64,000 nt of DNA from positions 1,550,001 to 1,614,000 of the forward strand of contig NZ_LT629780.1 of assembly GCF_900105885.1 (NCBI RefSeq), given 5' to 3'. Of the stretch, positions 47,804 to 56,453 are shown piece by piece. How positions within the stretch are numbered: position 1 is the first letter of the stretch; each line of letters opens with the position of its first letter. This DNA comes from Pseudomonas guangdongensis. Lineage in GTDB: Bacteria > Pseudomonadota > Gammaproteobacteria > Pseudomonadales > Pseudomonadaceae. The notes beneath the pieces are model-generated. The model searched no databases and was not told the origin of the DNA. It saw nothing but the letters and a program-made list of their open reading frames with translations. A program made the position numbers and the translations under genes.

Positions 47804-48373
47804 TTACTTGCTCCGTCCGATCAGCTGGAGGAATTCCTGGCGGGTGTTCACCGACTCGCGGAACGCGCCGAGCATCACCGAGGTGTTCATCACCGAGTTC
47901 TGCTTCTCCACCCCGCGCATCATCATGCACATGTGCTTGGCCTCGATCACCACGGCCACGCCGGCGGCGTCGGTGACGCTCTGGATCGCCTCGGCGATCT
48001 GCCGGGTGAGGTTCTCCTGGATCTGCAGGCGGCGGGCGAACATGTCGACGATGCGCGCCACCTTGGATAGGCCGAGCACCTTGCCGGTGGGGATGTAGGC
48101 GACGTGGGCCTTGCCGATGAACGGCAGCAGGTGGTGCTCGCACAGCGAGTACAGCTCGATGTTGCGGACGATCACCATCTCGTCGTTGTCGGAGGCGAAC
48201 AGCGCGCCGTTGACGATCTCGTCCAGCGACTGCTCATAGCCGCGGCACAGGTACTGCATGGCCTTGGCGGCGCGCTTGGGCGTGTCGAGCAGGCCTTCGC
48301 GCTCGGGGTTCTCGCCGAGGCCGACCAGGATCTCGCGGTAGTTGTGGGTGATTTGCGACAGTTGATCGCTCAT
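47804..48373 (-). CDS. folE: GTP cyclohydrolase I
   Basis: 189 residues from the ATG at 48373. Zn ligands: [12 protein letters not shown] and HMCMMMRG; typical [20 protein letters not shown] and [13 protein letters not shown]. Makes dihydroneopterin triphosphate from GTP. Second gene of folM-folE-folX, 20 nt after folM. Light-induced folE in P. putida, as I recall it, fits the TGTACA operators upstream. Confidence 0.96.
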   Translation of the reverse strand: MSDQLSQITHNYREILVGLGENPEREGLLDTPKRAAKAMQYLCRGYEQSLDEIVNGALFASDNDEMVIVRNIELYSLCEHHLLPFIGKAHVAYIPTGKVLGLSKVARIVDMFARRLQIQENLTRQIAEAIQSVTDAAGVAVVIEAKHMCMMMRGVEKQNSVMNTSVMLGAFRESVNTRQEFLQLIGRSK

Positions 48374-48393
48374 GTTCGATTCCTCAGGGCCGT

Positions 48394-49104
48394 TCACCGG
48401 ACGTGACGGCCGCCGTTGACGCACAGGCTGGTGCCGGTGACGTAGGGGTTGTCCAGCAGGTAGCGCAGGCTCTGGTAGACGACGTCCGGGCCCGGCTCGA
48501 TACCCAGGACCGACTTGGCCAGGGTCTTCTCGCGGTAGGCGACGTCGTCGTGGTCGTGGAACATCACCAGCGCCGGGGCGATGGCGTTGACCTTGATATG
48601 CGGCGCGAACTGCGCGGCGAACGACAGGGTCATGTTCTCCAGTCCGGCCTTGCTCGCGCAATAGGCGACGCGGTTGGCGCTGCCGCGGCGCACCACATCG
48701 TCGGTGATGTGCACGATGTCGGCCGGCGCCGAGCGCTCCAGCAGTTCGCGGCAGTGCAGGTTGATCAGGTAGGGGGCCAGCATGTGCACGCTGACCATCC
48801 GGGTGAAGGCCTCGGCCTCGCGGCCCGGCTCCTCGCGCAGCCAGTCCGAGGCGTTGTGGACGATGGCGCGCAGGCGCTCGGTGTGCTGCTTGAGGCGTCC
48901 GACGAAGTCGAGGATGCCCGCCTCGCCGGAGAAGTCGGCGGCCAGGGTCAGCGCGCCGCGCTCGCGCAGCTCGTCGAGCGCCGGGCGCTCGGTGCGGTAG
49001 CTGACGATCAGCGGCTGGCCGTCGTCGAGCAAGCGCCGGGCGCAGTGCAACCCGACCCGCTGGCTGGCGCCGGTAATCAGGATGGGGGCGGGGGACTGGC
49101 TCAT
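48394..49104 (-). CDS. folM: Dihydromonapterin reductase (SDR)
   Basis: 236 residues. NADPH motif [18 protein letters not shown] with the TGASxRxG of pteridine reductases, NAS (IVHNASDW), and [13 protein letters not shown]. Reduces dihydromonapterin to tetrahydromonapterin, the cofactor of phenylalanine hydroxylase in Pseudomonas. First gene of the pterin operon. Confidence 0.92.
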   Translation of the reverse strand: MSQSPAPILITGASQRVGLHCARRLLDDGQPLIVSYRTERPALDELRERGALTLAADFSGEAGILDFVGRLKQHTERLRAIVHNASDWLREEPGREAEAFTRMVSVHMLAPYLINLHCRELLERSAPADIVHITDDVVRRGSANRVAYCASKAGLENMTLSFAAQFAPHIKVNAIAPALVMFHDHDDVAYREKTLAKSVLGIEPGPDVVYQSLRYLLDNPYVTGTSLCVNGGRHVR

Positions 49105-49198
49105 GGGGCGCCTCGCTGGAAAGGGTGGGTTCAGCGGCAGTGCCGCCGGGTACCTGACAAGTGTTTGAACGGCACGCCGACTGAACCGTGGATAAAGT

Positions 49199-49222
49199 TA
49201 TACCAGAGATAACTTTTGTACA
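49199..49222. promoter_or_regulatory. LitR-type operator O4 upstream of folM (TATACC-N12-TGTACA)
   Basis: Half-sites 49199-49204 (TATACC, one mismatch to the T(G/A)TACA form) and 49217-49222 (exact TGTACA), spaced 12 nt. It lies 95 nt from the folM start; on the minus strand TTGTAC and TATAAC sit within it as possible promoter hexamers. Confidence 0.65.
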
Positions 49223-49331
49223 ACCATGCGTGTCGTGTGGTTAAGTGCGCGCCGCCAGTAAAATCGCTGCATGGCCCGCAGGGTAAGGGTTTCAGGCGGC
49301 GCGGCAGCGTCGGTCGGCAGGCTTGTGAAGC

Positions 49332-49356
49332 TGTACGATGCGAATTTTTTTGTACA
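49332..49356. promoter_or_regulatory. Imperfect LitR-like site O5 (TGTACG-N13-TGTACA)
   Basis: TGTACG (49332-49337) and TGTACA (49351-49356) with 13 rather than 12 nt between and one mismatch, just after the DUF393 stop. A weaker or auxiliary site for the folM operon, if real. Confidence 0.4.
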
Positions 49357-49376
49357 GGAATGGCGGCAGGGACGCT

Positions 49377-49811
49377 TCAGGGTTTCTCGTCGCGGCGTGG
49401 CGGCAGGGCGCAGCCGTCCTGCCGGCAGCGCGCCGCGCCGTCCGGGTGCGGCAGCCAGTCCAGGTGCGGGCGCAGGCGGCAGAACAGCCGGTAGACCGGC
49501 TCCAGCGCGCGGCGCAGCCCGCACCAGCGCAGCAGCAGGGCCAGGCGTTCGAGGCCGGCGGCGCGCCAGCTCCAGTAGGTGGCGTCCAGGCCGCTGACCC
49601 AGCGTCCGTCGGCGAAGCGCGCATGCAGGCGCGCCTGCAGCGTGGCCCGGTCCGGCTCGCCGGCGGCGCTGGCGAAGTCGGGGGCGGCGATATCGACCAG
49701 CTGCAGACGCTGCGGCGAAGCGCGGCGGCGCAGCGCGACGATCTCGCGGGCGCACAGCGGGCAGTCGCCGTCGTAGTAGAGGGTCAGGGGCCAGGCAGGA
49801 TGCTCGGACAT
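49377..49811 (-). CDS. DUF393 (DCC-type thiol oxidoreductase-like) protein
   Basis: 144 residues from the ATG at 49811. N-terminal LTLYYDGDCPLCAREIVALRRR carries the DGxCxxC of this family; QLVDIAAPDF, SGLDATYWSWRAAGLERL follow. Function unknown, presumed thiol redox. Divergent from the second LitR-like gene, and upstream of folM on the same strand. Confidence 0.88.
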   Translation of the reverse strand: MSEHPAWPLTLYYDGDCPLCAREIVALRRRASPQRLQLVDIAAPDFASAAGEPDRATLQARLHARFADGRWVSGLDATYWSWRAAGLERLALLLRWCGLRRALEPVYRLFCRLRPHLDWLPHPDGAARCRQDGCALPPRRDEKP

Positions 49812-49823
49812 GGCGGATTTCCT

Positions 49824-49840
49824 TGTACAGGGTTTGTACG
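49824..49840. promoter_or_regulatory. TGTACA-N5-TGTACG site O6 between DUF393 and the second LitR-like gene
   Basis: Half-sites 49824-49829 and 49835-49840 are 11 nt apart start to start (one helical turn), unlike the N12 pairs. It ends 13 nt from the DUF393 start on the minus side and lies about 65 nt upstream of the regulator on the plus side. CarH-type regulators bind 11-bp direct repeats, so the spacing is plausible. Confidence 0.55.
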
Positions 49841-49902
49841 ATTTAAGCGCTCCGGGGCCTGGGTTACAATCGGCGCATCGATTTCGCCGCCAATGGCCCA
49901 CC

Positions 49903-50868
49903 ATGTCCGAATTTCCCCTTGCTGCGCCCGGTGCGCCCCAGCCCTCCCGGCAGGACGAGCTGTATCCGATTCGTGAGGTTTCCCGCCTGACCGGCGTCAA
50001 TCCGGTCACCCTGCGAGCCTGGGAGCGACGCTACGGGCTGATCCAGCCGACCCGCACCGACAGCGGCCACCGGCTCTACTCGCTGGCCGACATCGAGGCG
50101 GTGCGCAGCATCCTGGCCTGGATCGAGCGCGGCGTGGCGGTCAGCAAGGTCGGCAAGATACTCGCGCGCAGCGCCGCCCCGGAGCCGCCCCGCGAGGCGC
50201 GCGAGACGCCGGCCTACGCCGATATCGCCGCCGGCGAATGGGGCGAGTGGCAGGCGCGCCTGCGCGCGGCGGTGGCGGCCTTCGACGACGGGCAGCTGGA
50301 GCGCCTGTACGGCCAAGTGTTCTCCACCTATCCGCTGGCGGTGGCCTTCCAGGATGTGCTGCTGCCGGTCTGGCAGGCCCTGCTGCTGCGCCAGGACGGT
50401 TTCGGCCAGACCAGCGAGTGGCTGTTCCTCGACAGCTTCCTGCGCGCGCGGGTGCTGCAGCGCCTGCTGCTGTGCCGCGGCCAGGGCGAGGCGCGGGTGC
50501 TGCTGGCGCCGCTGCCCGGTCACCGCCACGAGTTGGAGCTGCTGGTCTGTGGCCTGTTGCTGGCCGGCAGCGACCTGGCGGTCACCCCGCTGGGCCTCGG
50601 GCAGCCGTTCGACGAGCTGCCACTGATCTGCGAGAAGCGCCAGCCGCAGGCGCTGGTGCTGTTCTCCCACTGCCCGCCCGACGCCGAGTTGGGCCGCCAG
50701 CTCGGCCGGCTGAGTCTGGCGGTGGACTGCCCGCTGGCGCTGGCCGGCGAAGTCGCCGAGCTGGCCGGCGAAGGGCTGAGCGGCACGCCGGTGGCGAGCC
50801 TGGGCAGCGACGGGCAGCTGATGCCGCGCCGCCTGCGCCAGCTGCTGGCCGGACGTCTGGATACCTGA
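49903..50868 (+). CDS. LitR/CarH-family MerR regulator, copy 2 (class II type, no full cobalamin motif)
   Basis: 321 residues. HTH: LYPIREVSRLTGVNPVTLRAW, ERRYGLIQPTRT, GHRLYSL, nearly the same recognition region as copy 1. C-terminal photoreceptor-like half: the cap His is Trp (SEWLFLDSFLRARVL) and the lower-ligand motif ExHxxG is HRHELE, keeping His but losing Glu and Gly. So cobalamin binding is doubtful but less clearly lost than in copy 1. The near-identical HTH suggests both copies recognise TGTACA-type sites. Flanked on both sides by N5-spaced sites. Confidence 0.9.
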   Translation: MSEFPLAAPGAPQPSRQDELYPIREVSRLTGVNPVTLRAWERRYGLIQPTRTDSGHRLYSLADIEAVRSILAWIERGVAVSKVGKILARSAAPEPPREARETPAYADIAAGEWGEWQARLRAAVAAFDDGQLERLYGQVFSTYPLAVAFQDVLLPVWQALLLRQDGFGQTSEWLFLDSFLRARVLQRLLLCRGQGEARVLLAPLPGHRHELELLVCGLLLAGSDLAVTPLGLGQPFDELPLICEKRQPQALVLFSHCPPDAELGRQLGRLSLAVDCPLALAGEVAELAGEGLSGTPVASLGSDGQLMPRRLRQLLAGRLDT

Positions 50869-50930
50869 GTCGAGACGCAGGTTTTGCCGTCATGCTGTGG
50901 CGGCAGGGCTTGTCAGGGGTGGGATTATCT

Positions 50931-50947
50931 TGTACAAAAGCTGTACA
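50931..50947. promoter_or_regulatory. TGTACA-N5-TGTACA site O7 downstream of the second LitR-like gene
   Basis: Exact half-sites 50931-50936 and 50942-50947, 11 nt apart start to start, 63 nt after the regulator's stop. No protein-coding gene follows for 450 nt on the plus strand, but a strong terminator lies 60 nt downstream. Confidence 0.6.
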
Positions 50948-50949
50948 TG

Positions 50950-51051
50950 ATTGCTGCGGCGTATAGCGAACCCTCTCCTCGCATCCGCCGAACCACCCCC
51001 TGCGCACTCCGGCAGCCGCCTCCCCTGAACCTTTGGCTGCCGGATTTTTTT
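50950..51051 (+). ncRNA. Candidate short light-regulated RNA
   Basis: Between site O7 and the terminator at 51008-51051 lies about 100 nt without a credible ORF. It carries C-rich segments able to pair with Shine-Dalgarno sequences: CCCTCTCCTC (50971-50980), ACCACCCCC, and CCTCCCCTG in the terminator loop. It could equally be the 3' UTR of the litR-like gene. The promoter is not clear-cut, so this is a hypothesis. Confidence 0.3.
51008..51051 (+). terminator. Rho-independent terminator
   Basis: TCCGGCAGCC (51008-51017) and GGCTGCCGGA (51035-51044) form a perfect 10-bp stem with a 17-nt loop followed by seven T. Ends either the regulator transcript or the candidate small RNA. Confidence 0.88.
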
Positions 51052-51153
51052 GTCCGGCGTTTGCCCGGGCGGTCTGCGGCCATGCGCCGGTTCTGCGCTG
51101 CCGACCGCGACGACATATTCATGTCGGATGCTCTATGTATCCTGCAAACGTCT

Positions 51154-51183
51154 TAGGGATCGTTCTGTCCCTATCGCTATAAT
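51154..51183 (+). promoter_or_regulatory. Probable promoter region of the first tandem MCP gene
   Basis: A consensus -10 TATAAT (51178-51183) is preceded by an inverted repeat TAGGGA...TCCCTA (51154-51173) and no good -35, suggesting an activator. It would give a 5' leader of about 210 nt before the GTG at 51404; I see no gene in that stretch (51184-51403). Confidence 0.4.
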
Positions 51184-51403
51184 GCCCGCGTCATTTTCCG
51201 GTCATGCCCTGCTCGGCATTCTTCTGCGCTCCAGGCAATCTTCTGCAGGGGGCGTCGATATGTCTGCGCAGACTATATTCGGCAGCGAGGAATCTGGCGG
51301 CGCCGGCTTGGCATGTTTCCCGTTGTGTAATTCTCGGTATTTCATCCGCTGGAATATGCTGTGCTGGCGTCATATATGTATTGATGATGAATAAGGAGTT
51401 CAC

Positions 51404-53110
51404 GTGGAATGGTTTAAACGACAGAAAATCGGCACCAAGCTGATCTGCGGTTTTATGCTGGTCGCGCTGATCGGTGCATTCATCGGCCTGCAGGGCATCC
51501 TCAAGGCGGCGCAGATGAACGAGCTGGCCACGCGGATGTATGAGCGCGAAGCCACCGGCATCCGCCACTCGGCGGAGTCGAACATCCAGTTCATGGCCGC
51601 CAACCGGGCGATCCGTAACGCCATCCTGGCCACCTCCAGCGCGGATCGGCAGCGTTTCCTCGCCGATCTGGACGAACGCCTGGCGCGGATGCAGCGCGAA
51701 ATGGACCTGGCCGATGAAACCTTCTACTCCGACGCCGGCAAGGCGCTGGTGGCCGAGACCTACAAGGCGCAGGAAGAATATCGGCGTGTCGTCGCCGAGA
51801 TCGTCCAGCGCCTGCAGCAGGAAGAGGTCAGTGCCCAGCGCGACTCGGTCGACTACCTGTTCCGCGTGGCGCGGCCCATCGCCGAGGAAGCCGACAACCT
51901 GATGAGCCAGCTGGTCGAGTTCAAGGCCAATAACGCGGCTCGCGCGGCCGAGCAGACCCAGTCCATCTATTCCGGCATCCGCCTGCTGCTGATCAGCCTG
52001 ACCCTGGCCGGCGTGCTGGTCGGCGTGCTGATCGGCGTGCTCCTCACCCGCAGCCTGACCCGCCAGCTCGGCGGCGAGCCGGCCGAGGTGGCCGACCTGG
52101 CCAGCCGCATCGCCGCCGGCGACCTGACCGGCCGCCTCGACGCCGCGCAGGCCCGGCCGGGCAGCGTGATGTATGCGATGAACCAGATGCAGGCCGCGCT
52201 GAGCCGGGTGGTCGGTTCGGTGCGCGCCAGCAGCGACAGCATCGCCACAGGTTCCGCGCAGATCGCCTCCGGCAACGCCGACCTGTCCTCGCGCACCGAG
52301 CAGCAGGCCGCCTCCCTGGAGGAGACCGCGGCGAGCATGGAGGAGCTGACCTCCACGGTGAAGCAGAACGCCGACAACGCCCGCCAGGCCAGCGCGCTGG
52401 CCAACGACGCCTCGGCGACCGCCGACCATGGCCGCGAGGTGGTGCACCAGGTGGTCGACACCATGCAGGGCATCAACGACAGCTCGCAGCGCATCGCCAA
52501 CATCATCAACGTGATCGACTCGATCGCCTTCCAGACCAACATCCTCGCCCTCAACGCCTCGGTGGAGGCGGCGCGCGCCGGCGAGCAGGGCCGCGGCTTC
52601 ACCGTGGTGGCCAGCGAGGTGCGCAACCTGGCCAGCCGCAGCGCCGAGGCGGCGCGCGAGATCAAGACCCTGATCGAGGAGTCCGGGCGCCGCGTGCAGG
52701 ACGGCACCAAGCTGGTCGAGCAGGCCGGCAAGACCATGGGCGATGTGGTCGGTGCGGTACGCCGGGTCACCGACATCATCGACGAGATCTCCGCCGCTTC
52801 CCAGGAGCAGAGCGAGGGCATCGGCCAGGTCAACACCGCCGTAGCGCAGATGGACCAGGTGACCCAGCAGAACGCCAGCCTGGTGCAGGAAGCCTCGGCC
52901 GCCTCGGCCTCGCTGGCCGAGCAGGCGCAGAAGCTGCAGGAAGCGGTGGCAGTGTTCCGTCTCAGCGACAGCCAGCCGACGCGTCCCGCGAGCGCGCCGC
53001 GCACTGTCGCCAGTCGCCCGCAGGCAGCGGCGGCCGCTGCCGCTCCAGCCCCGCGCCCGGCTCCTGCCCGCACAGCCAGCGTCGACGAGGGGGAGTGGGA
53101 AACCTTCTGA
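51404..53110 (+). CDS. Methyl-accepting chemotaxis protein (4HB type), tandem copy 1
   Basis: 568 residues from a GTG with AAGGAG upstream. TM1 about 12-31 ([21 protein letters not shown]), four-helix-bundle ligand domain about 35-185, TM2 about 190-212, HAMP ([23 protein letters not shown]), signalling hairpin with the tip [26 protein letters not shown], and a C-terminal EWETF, the xWxxF pentapeptide that tethers CheR/CheB. Ligand unknown. From TM2 onward nearly identical to the second copy. Confidence 0.95.
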   Translation: MEWFKRQKIGTKLICGFMLVALIGAFIGLQGILKAAQMNELATRMYEREATGIRHSAESNIQFMAANRAIRNAILATSSADRQRFLADLDERLARMQREMDLADETFYSDAGKALVAETYKAQEEYRRVVAEIVQRLQQEEVSAQRDSVDYLFRVARPIAEEADNLMSQLVEFKANNAARAAEQTQSIYSGIRLLLISLTLAGVLVGVLIGVLLTRSLTRQLGGEPAEVADLASRIAAGDLTGRLDAAQARPGSVMYAMNQMQAALSRVVGSVRASSDSIATGSAQIASGNADLSSRTEQQAASLEETAASMEELTSTVKQNADNARQASALANDASATADHGREVVHQVVDTMQGINDSSQRIANIINVIDSIAFQTNILALNASVEAARAGEQGRGFTVVASEVRNLASRSAEAAREIKTLIEESGRRVQDGTKLVEQAGKTMGDVVGAVRRVTDIIDEISAASQEQSEGIGQVNTAVAQMDQVTQQNASLVQEASAASASLAEQAQKLQEAVAVFRLSDSQPTRPASAPRTVASRPQAAAAAAAPAPRPAPARTASVDEGEWETF

Positions 53111-53129
53111 GTCGCCAAGTAGCAGTTGC

Positions 53130-53154
53130 CCCCCTCTCGCCCGGCGAGAGGGGG
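53130..53154 (+). terminator. GC-rich hairpin after the first MCP gene
   Basis: CCCCCTCTCG and CGAGAGGGGG (10-bp arms, 5-nt loop) 20 nt after the stop. No U-run follows, so termination is uncertain. Confidence 0.5.
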
Positions 53155-53311
53155 CCTGCTCCCGCCCGCCCGCGGCTGTCCGGTCGCAGGCACCCTGCTG
53201 CGTAGTTCGCGCGAACAGCCCTGATCCGTGGCTACGGCACGCCTCATACCTTTGATATCGGCAAGCACGAACAGCGGATTGCGTCCGTTAACTGGCGCTA
53301 TTTATCGATTC

Positions 53312-53327
53312 GATTAACTTGTTAATC
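53312..53327. promoter_or_regulatory. AT-rich palindrome upstream of the second MCP gene
   Basis: GATTAAC-TT-GTTAATC, perfect 7-bp arms, in an AT-rich stretch (53285-53345) 160 nt before the GTG of the second MCP. A likely regulator site; identity unknown. The rest of the 374-nt gap between the MCP genes (53111-53484) shows no gene. Confidence 0.45.
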
Positions 53328-53484
53328 CATATGATGCCGGGCTTTCCGTGCCCGGAAATATGCAGTCGCTATTTCCGCAGTGCCGGGCATCGTCGTGCAG
53401 CGATTATTCCGTCGTGGATATATGCGGAATCCTGTGCGGCGAGACGTTGTGTCATTGATGTGTCTTTGTGCGGGAGTGCGCGTA

Positions 53485-55170
53485 GTGAAATGGTTTGAGC
53501 GACAAAAAATCGGCATCAAGCTTATTTGCAGTTTTCTGCTGGTTTCTTTTGTCGGTGCGGTGATCGGTATTCTCGGTATCGCCAAGACGGCGCAGATGAA
53601 CGATCTGGCGACCCGGATGTACGAGGACGAGGCCGTGGGTCTGCGGCATGTCGCCGAGGTCAAGATCCAGTTCATGGCGGCGAACCAGGCGATCCGCAAC
53701 GCCCTGCTGGCCGGCAGCGATGGCGAGCGGGAGCTGGCGCTGGTCGACCTGCGCGAGCGCAGCGACAAGGCCAAGGCGGCGCTGATGCAGGCCCGGCGGG
53801 TCTTCGTGACTGAGCGGGGGCGCGCCGATGCCGACGAGGCCCAACAGGCGCTGCAGGCTTTCGACGTGGTCGCGAACGAGGTGGTGCGCCGTCTGCGCGA
53901 GGACGATCCCGAGCGCGTGCAGAACGCCACCTACTATCTGGTCAGCGAAGGACGCCCGGCGGCCGATCATGCCGACACGCTGCTCGGCGGCATGATCGAG
54001 GCGAAGATGGCCAACACCGTGCGCATCGCCGAGCAGACCGAGAGCATCTATCTGGCCAACCGCCTGCTGCTGATCGTCCTGACCCTGGCCGGCGTGCTGG
54101 CCGGCGCGCTGATCGGCGTGCTCCTCACCCGCAACCTGACCCGCCAGCTCGGCGGCGAGCCGGTCGAGGTGGCCGACCTGGCCAGCCGCATCGCCGCCGG
54201 TGACCTGACCGGGCGCCTCGACGCCGCGCAGGCCCGGCCGGGCAGCGTGATGTATGCGATGAGCCAGATGCAGGCCGCGCTGAGCCGGGTGGTCGGTTCG
54301 GTGCGCGCCAGCAGCGACAGCATCGCCACCGGTTCCGCGCAGATCGCTTCCGGCAACGCCGACCTGTCCTCGCGCACCGAGCAGCAGGCCGCCTCCCTGG
54401 AGGAGACCGCGGCGAGCATGGAGGAGCTGACCTCCACGGTGAAGCAGAACGCCGACAACGCCCGCCAGGCCAGCGCGCTGGCCAACGACGCCTCCAGCAC
54501 CGCCGACCATGGCCGCGAGGTGGTGCACCAGGTGGTCGACACCATGCAGGGCATCAACGACAGCTCGCAGCGCATCGCCAGCATCATCAACGTGATCGAC
54601 TCGATCGCCTTCCAGACCAACATCCTCGCCCTGAACGCCTCGGTGGAAGCGGCGCGCGCCGGCGAGCAGGGCCGCGGCTTCACCGTGGTGGCCAGCGAGG
54701 TGCGCAACCTGGCCAGCCGCAGCGCCGAGGCGGCGCGCGAGATCAAGACCCTGATCGAGGAGTCCGGGCGCCGCGTGCAGGACGGCACCAAGCTGGTCGA
54801 GCAGGCCGGCAAGACCATGGGCGATGTGGTCGGCGCGGTACGCCGGGTCACCGACATCATCGACGAGATCTCCGCCGCTTCCCAGGAGCAGAGCGAGGGC
54901 ATCGGCCAGGTCAACACCGCCGTGGCACAGATGGACCAGGTGACCCAGCAGAACGCCAGCCTGGTGCAGGAAGCCTCCGCCGCCTCGGCCTCGCTGGCCG
55001 AGCAGGCGCAGAAGCTGCAGGAAGCGGTGGCGGTGTTCCGCCTCAGCGACAATCAGCCGACGCGTACCGCGAGCGCGCCGCGCCGTGTGCAGACTGCAGC
55101 CGCTGTCGCCGCGCAGCCGGTGCGTCCCGCCGCGGCGCATGTCGCGGAGCAGGAGTGGGAAACCTTCTGA
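53485..55170 (+). CDS. Methyl-accepting chemotaxis protein (4HB type), tandem copy 2
   Basis: 561 residues from the GTG at 53485, aligned to the first copy's start ([13 protein letters not shown] vs [13 protein letters not shown]); GGAG lies 9 nt upstream. Same domains as copy 1: TM1, four-helix bundle about 35-185 (clearly diverged), TM2, HAMP, signalling hairpin and C-terminal EWETF. Nucleotides 54062-55083 match 51981-53002 at a constant offset of 2081 with no indels. Divergent sensing domains on a nearly identical output domain imply different ligands and one signalling route. Confidence 0.94.
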   Translation: MKWFERQKIGIKLICSFLLVSFVGAVIGILGIAKTAQMNDLATRMYEDEAVGLRHVAEVKIQFMAANQAIRNALLAGSDGERELALVDLRERSDKAKAALMQARRVFVTERGRADADEAQQALQAFDVVANEVVRRLREDDPERVQNATYYLVSEGRPAADHADTLLGGMIEAKMANTVRIAEQTESIYLANRLLLIVLTLAGVLAGALIGVLLTRNLTRQLGGEPVEVADLASRIAAGDLTGRLDAAQARPGSVMYAMSQMQAALSRVVGSVRASSDSIATGSAQIASGNADLSSRTEQQAASLEETAASMEELTSTVKQNADNARQASALANDASSTADHGREVVHQVVDTMQGINDSSQRIASIINVIDSIAFQTNILALNASVEAARAGEQGRGFTVVASEVRNLASRSAEAAREIKTLIEESGRRVQDGTKLVEQAGKTMGDVVGAVRRVTDIIDEISAASQEQSEGIGQVNTAVAQMDQVTQQNASLVQEASAASASLAEQAQKLQEAVAVFRLSDNQPTRTASAPRRVQTAAAVAAQPVRPAAAHVAEQEWETF

Positions 55171-55204
55171 GTGCTGCCCTGCGCCGGCGTCTCCGGCGCA
55201 TATG

Positions 55205-55236
55205 GCAAAACGCCCCGCAGTGTCGGGGCGTTTTGC
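55205..55236. terminator. Bidirectional rho-independent terminator
   Basis: GCAAAACGCCCCG (55205-55217) and CGGGGCGTTTTGC (55224-55236): a perfect stem with A/T runs at the base on both sides, between the convergent MCP and LOV genes. Confidence 0.88.
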
Positions 55237-55260
55237 GTTCGGCGCGGTGCGAGGCGGCCT

Positions 55261-55719
55261 TCAGCCCTGAGGCTTGGCCTTGAGCGCCGCCAGTTCGGCC
55301 TTGAGCGCGGCCAGCTCGGCTTCCAGCTCGACGACGCGCTGCTGCGCCTCGACCTGCTCGGTGACGTCCTTCTGGATGCCGATGTAGTAGGTCAGCTGGT
55401 CGGCCTCGTTGAACACCGGGGTGATCGACAGCTCGTTCCAGAACAGCGAACCGTCCTTGCGGTAGTTGCGGATCACCTGGCGGCACGGGCGATGCTCGTG
55501 GACCGCCTGACGGATCAGCTCCAGGCCGATCTGTTCGCGGTCGCCGGCCTGCAGGAAGCGGCAGTCCTGGTAGAGGATGTCGTCGGCGCCGTAGCCGGTC
55601 AGGCGCTCGAAGGCCGGATTGGCGTAGATGAGGATGTTGTCGTCGCCTTCCTGTTCGGCGACGACTATGCCGTCGTTGGAGGCGTCGACCACCAGTTGCA
55701 GCAGCTTGGCGTTGATCAT
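55261..55719 (-). CDS. Short LOV-domain blue-light receptor (PpSB-LOV type)
   Basis: 152 residues, one LOV domain (about 10-120) plus N-cap and C-terminal helix. The photoactive Cys is C53 in YQDCRFLQAGD (canonical NCRFLQ with N to D), the same position as in P. putida short LOV proteins. FMN contacts: IRNYRKDGSLFWNELSITPVFNEADQLTYYIGIQKDVT. The C-terminal helix ends in a heptad-like AELAALKAELAALKAK, suited to dimerisation. No output domain: it probably acts by binding a partner, and the LitR-like regulators in this window are the obvious candidates. Confidence 0.93.
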   Translation of the reverse strand: MINAKLLQLVVDASNDGIVVAEQEGDDNILIYANPAFERLTGYGADDILYQDCRFLQAGDREQIGLELIRQAVHEHRPCRQVIRNYRKDGSLFWNELSITPVFNEADQLTYYIGIQKDVTEQVEAQQRVVELEAELAALKAELAALKAKPQG

Positions 55720-55842
55720 CGGGACTGTCCTTGGGGTAATGTCGCGATTCTAATCCATTGCCGCAGGCTGTCCATGCCAGCGCCCGCCGTGCGGCGATGG
55801 GGCATAATGCGCGGCCCTGTCTGAGTGCCCGGGAGGGCCGCC

Positions 55843-56298
55843 ATGCTCGAACTCGCCATTGTTTCCGGTACCGCCTTCGGCACCGCCGAGGAGGTCGCCC
55901 GCCATGCCGAGCAGTTCCTGCGCGATGCCGGCATCGAGGCCCGCCATCTGCCGCGAATCCACCTCGACGAGCTGCTGGCCCTCGATCCCCAGGCGCTGCT
56001 GGTGGTGACCTCGACCACCGGGATGGGCGAGGTGCCTGACAGCCTGCAGGAGCTGCTCGACGAGATCGAGGGTGCGCAGCCCGACTGGCGCGGCCGTCCG
56101 CTGGCGGTGATCGGCCTCGGCGACAGCGCCTACGGCGAGCAGTTCTGCGCCGCCGCCCTGCAGGCGCACATGCTGCTGCTGAGCCTGGGCATGCGCGATC
56201 TGCAGTCGCAGCTGCAGCTCGACGCCAGCGAGACGGTGACTCCGGCCGAGGACGCCGAACCCTGGCTGGCGCGCCTGGCGGGCAACTTGCTGCGCTGA
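55843..56298 (+). CDS. Flavodoxin (MioC-like)
   Basis: 151 residues from the ATG at 55843, GGAGG upstream. FMN phosphate loop IVSGTAFGTAEEVA, TSTTGMGEVPDSL (ring contact) and VIGLGDSAYGEQFCAAA. Electron carrier of unknown partner. Divergent from the LOV gene; CATAAT at 55802 may be its -10. Confidence 0.9.
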   Translation: MLELAIVSGTAFGTAEEVARHAEQFLRDAGIEARHLPRIHLDELLALDPQALLVVTSTTGMGEVPDSLQELLDEIEGAQPDWRGRPLAVIGLGDSAYGEQFCAAALQAHMLLLSLGMRDLQSQLQLDASETVTPAEDAEPWLARLAGNLLR

Positions 56299-56453
56299 TC
56301 GGCGCGCAGGGCCGGGCGCGGCTTCTATACTCAAGGCACTAGAAGCGCCGCGCGGCCCGAGGTCGCGGGCGGCTCGTGCGCGGCGTCGCGGTGGGGCGCC
56401 GCCGCCGGCGAGCCGGCACAGGCGCCATGTCCCGACCAGCCAGGAGTCCGTCC

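Noticed and set aside
50925..51122. A 65-codon minus-strand frame downstream of the second LitR-like gene
   Set aside because: Arg/Ser-rich, crosses the terminator and operator, no ribosome site.
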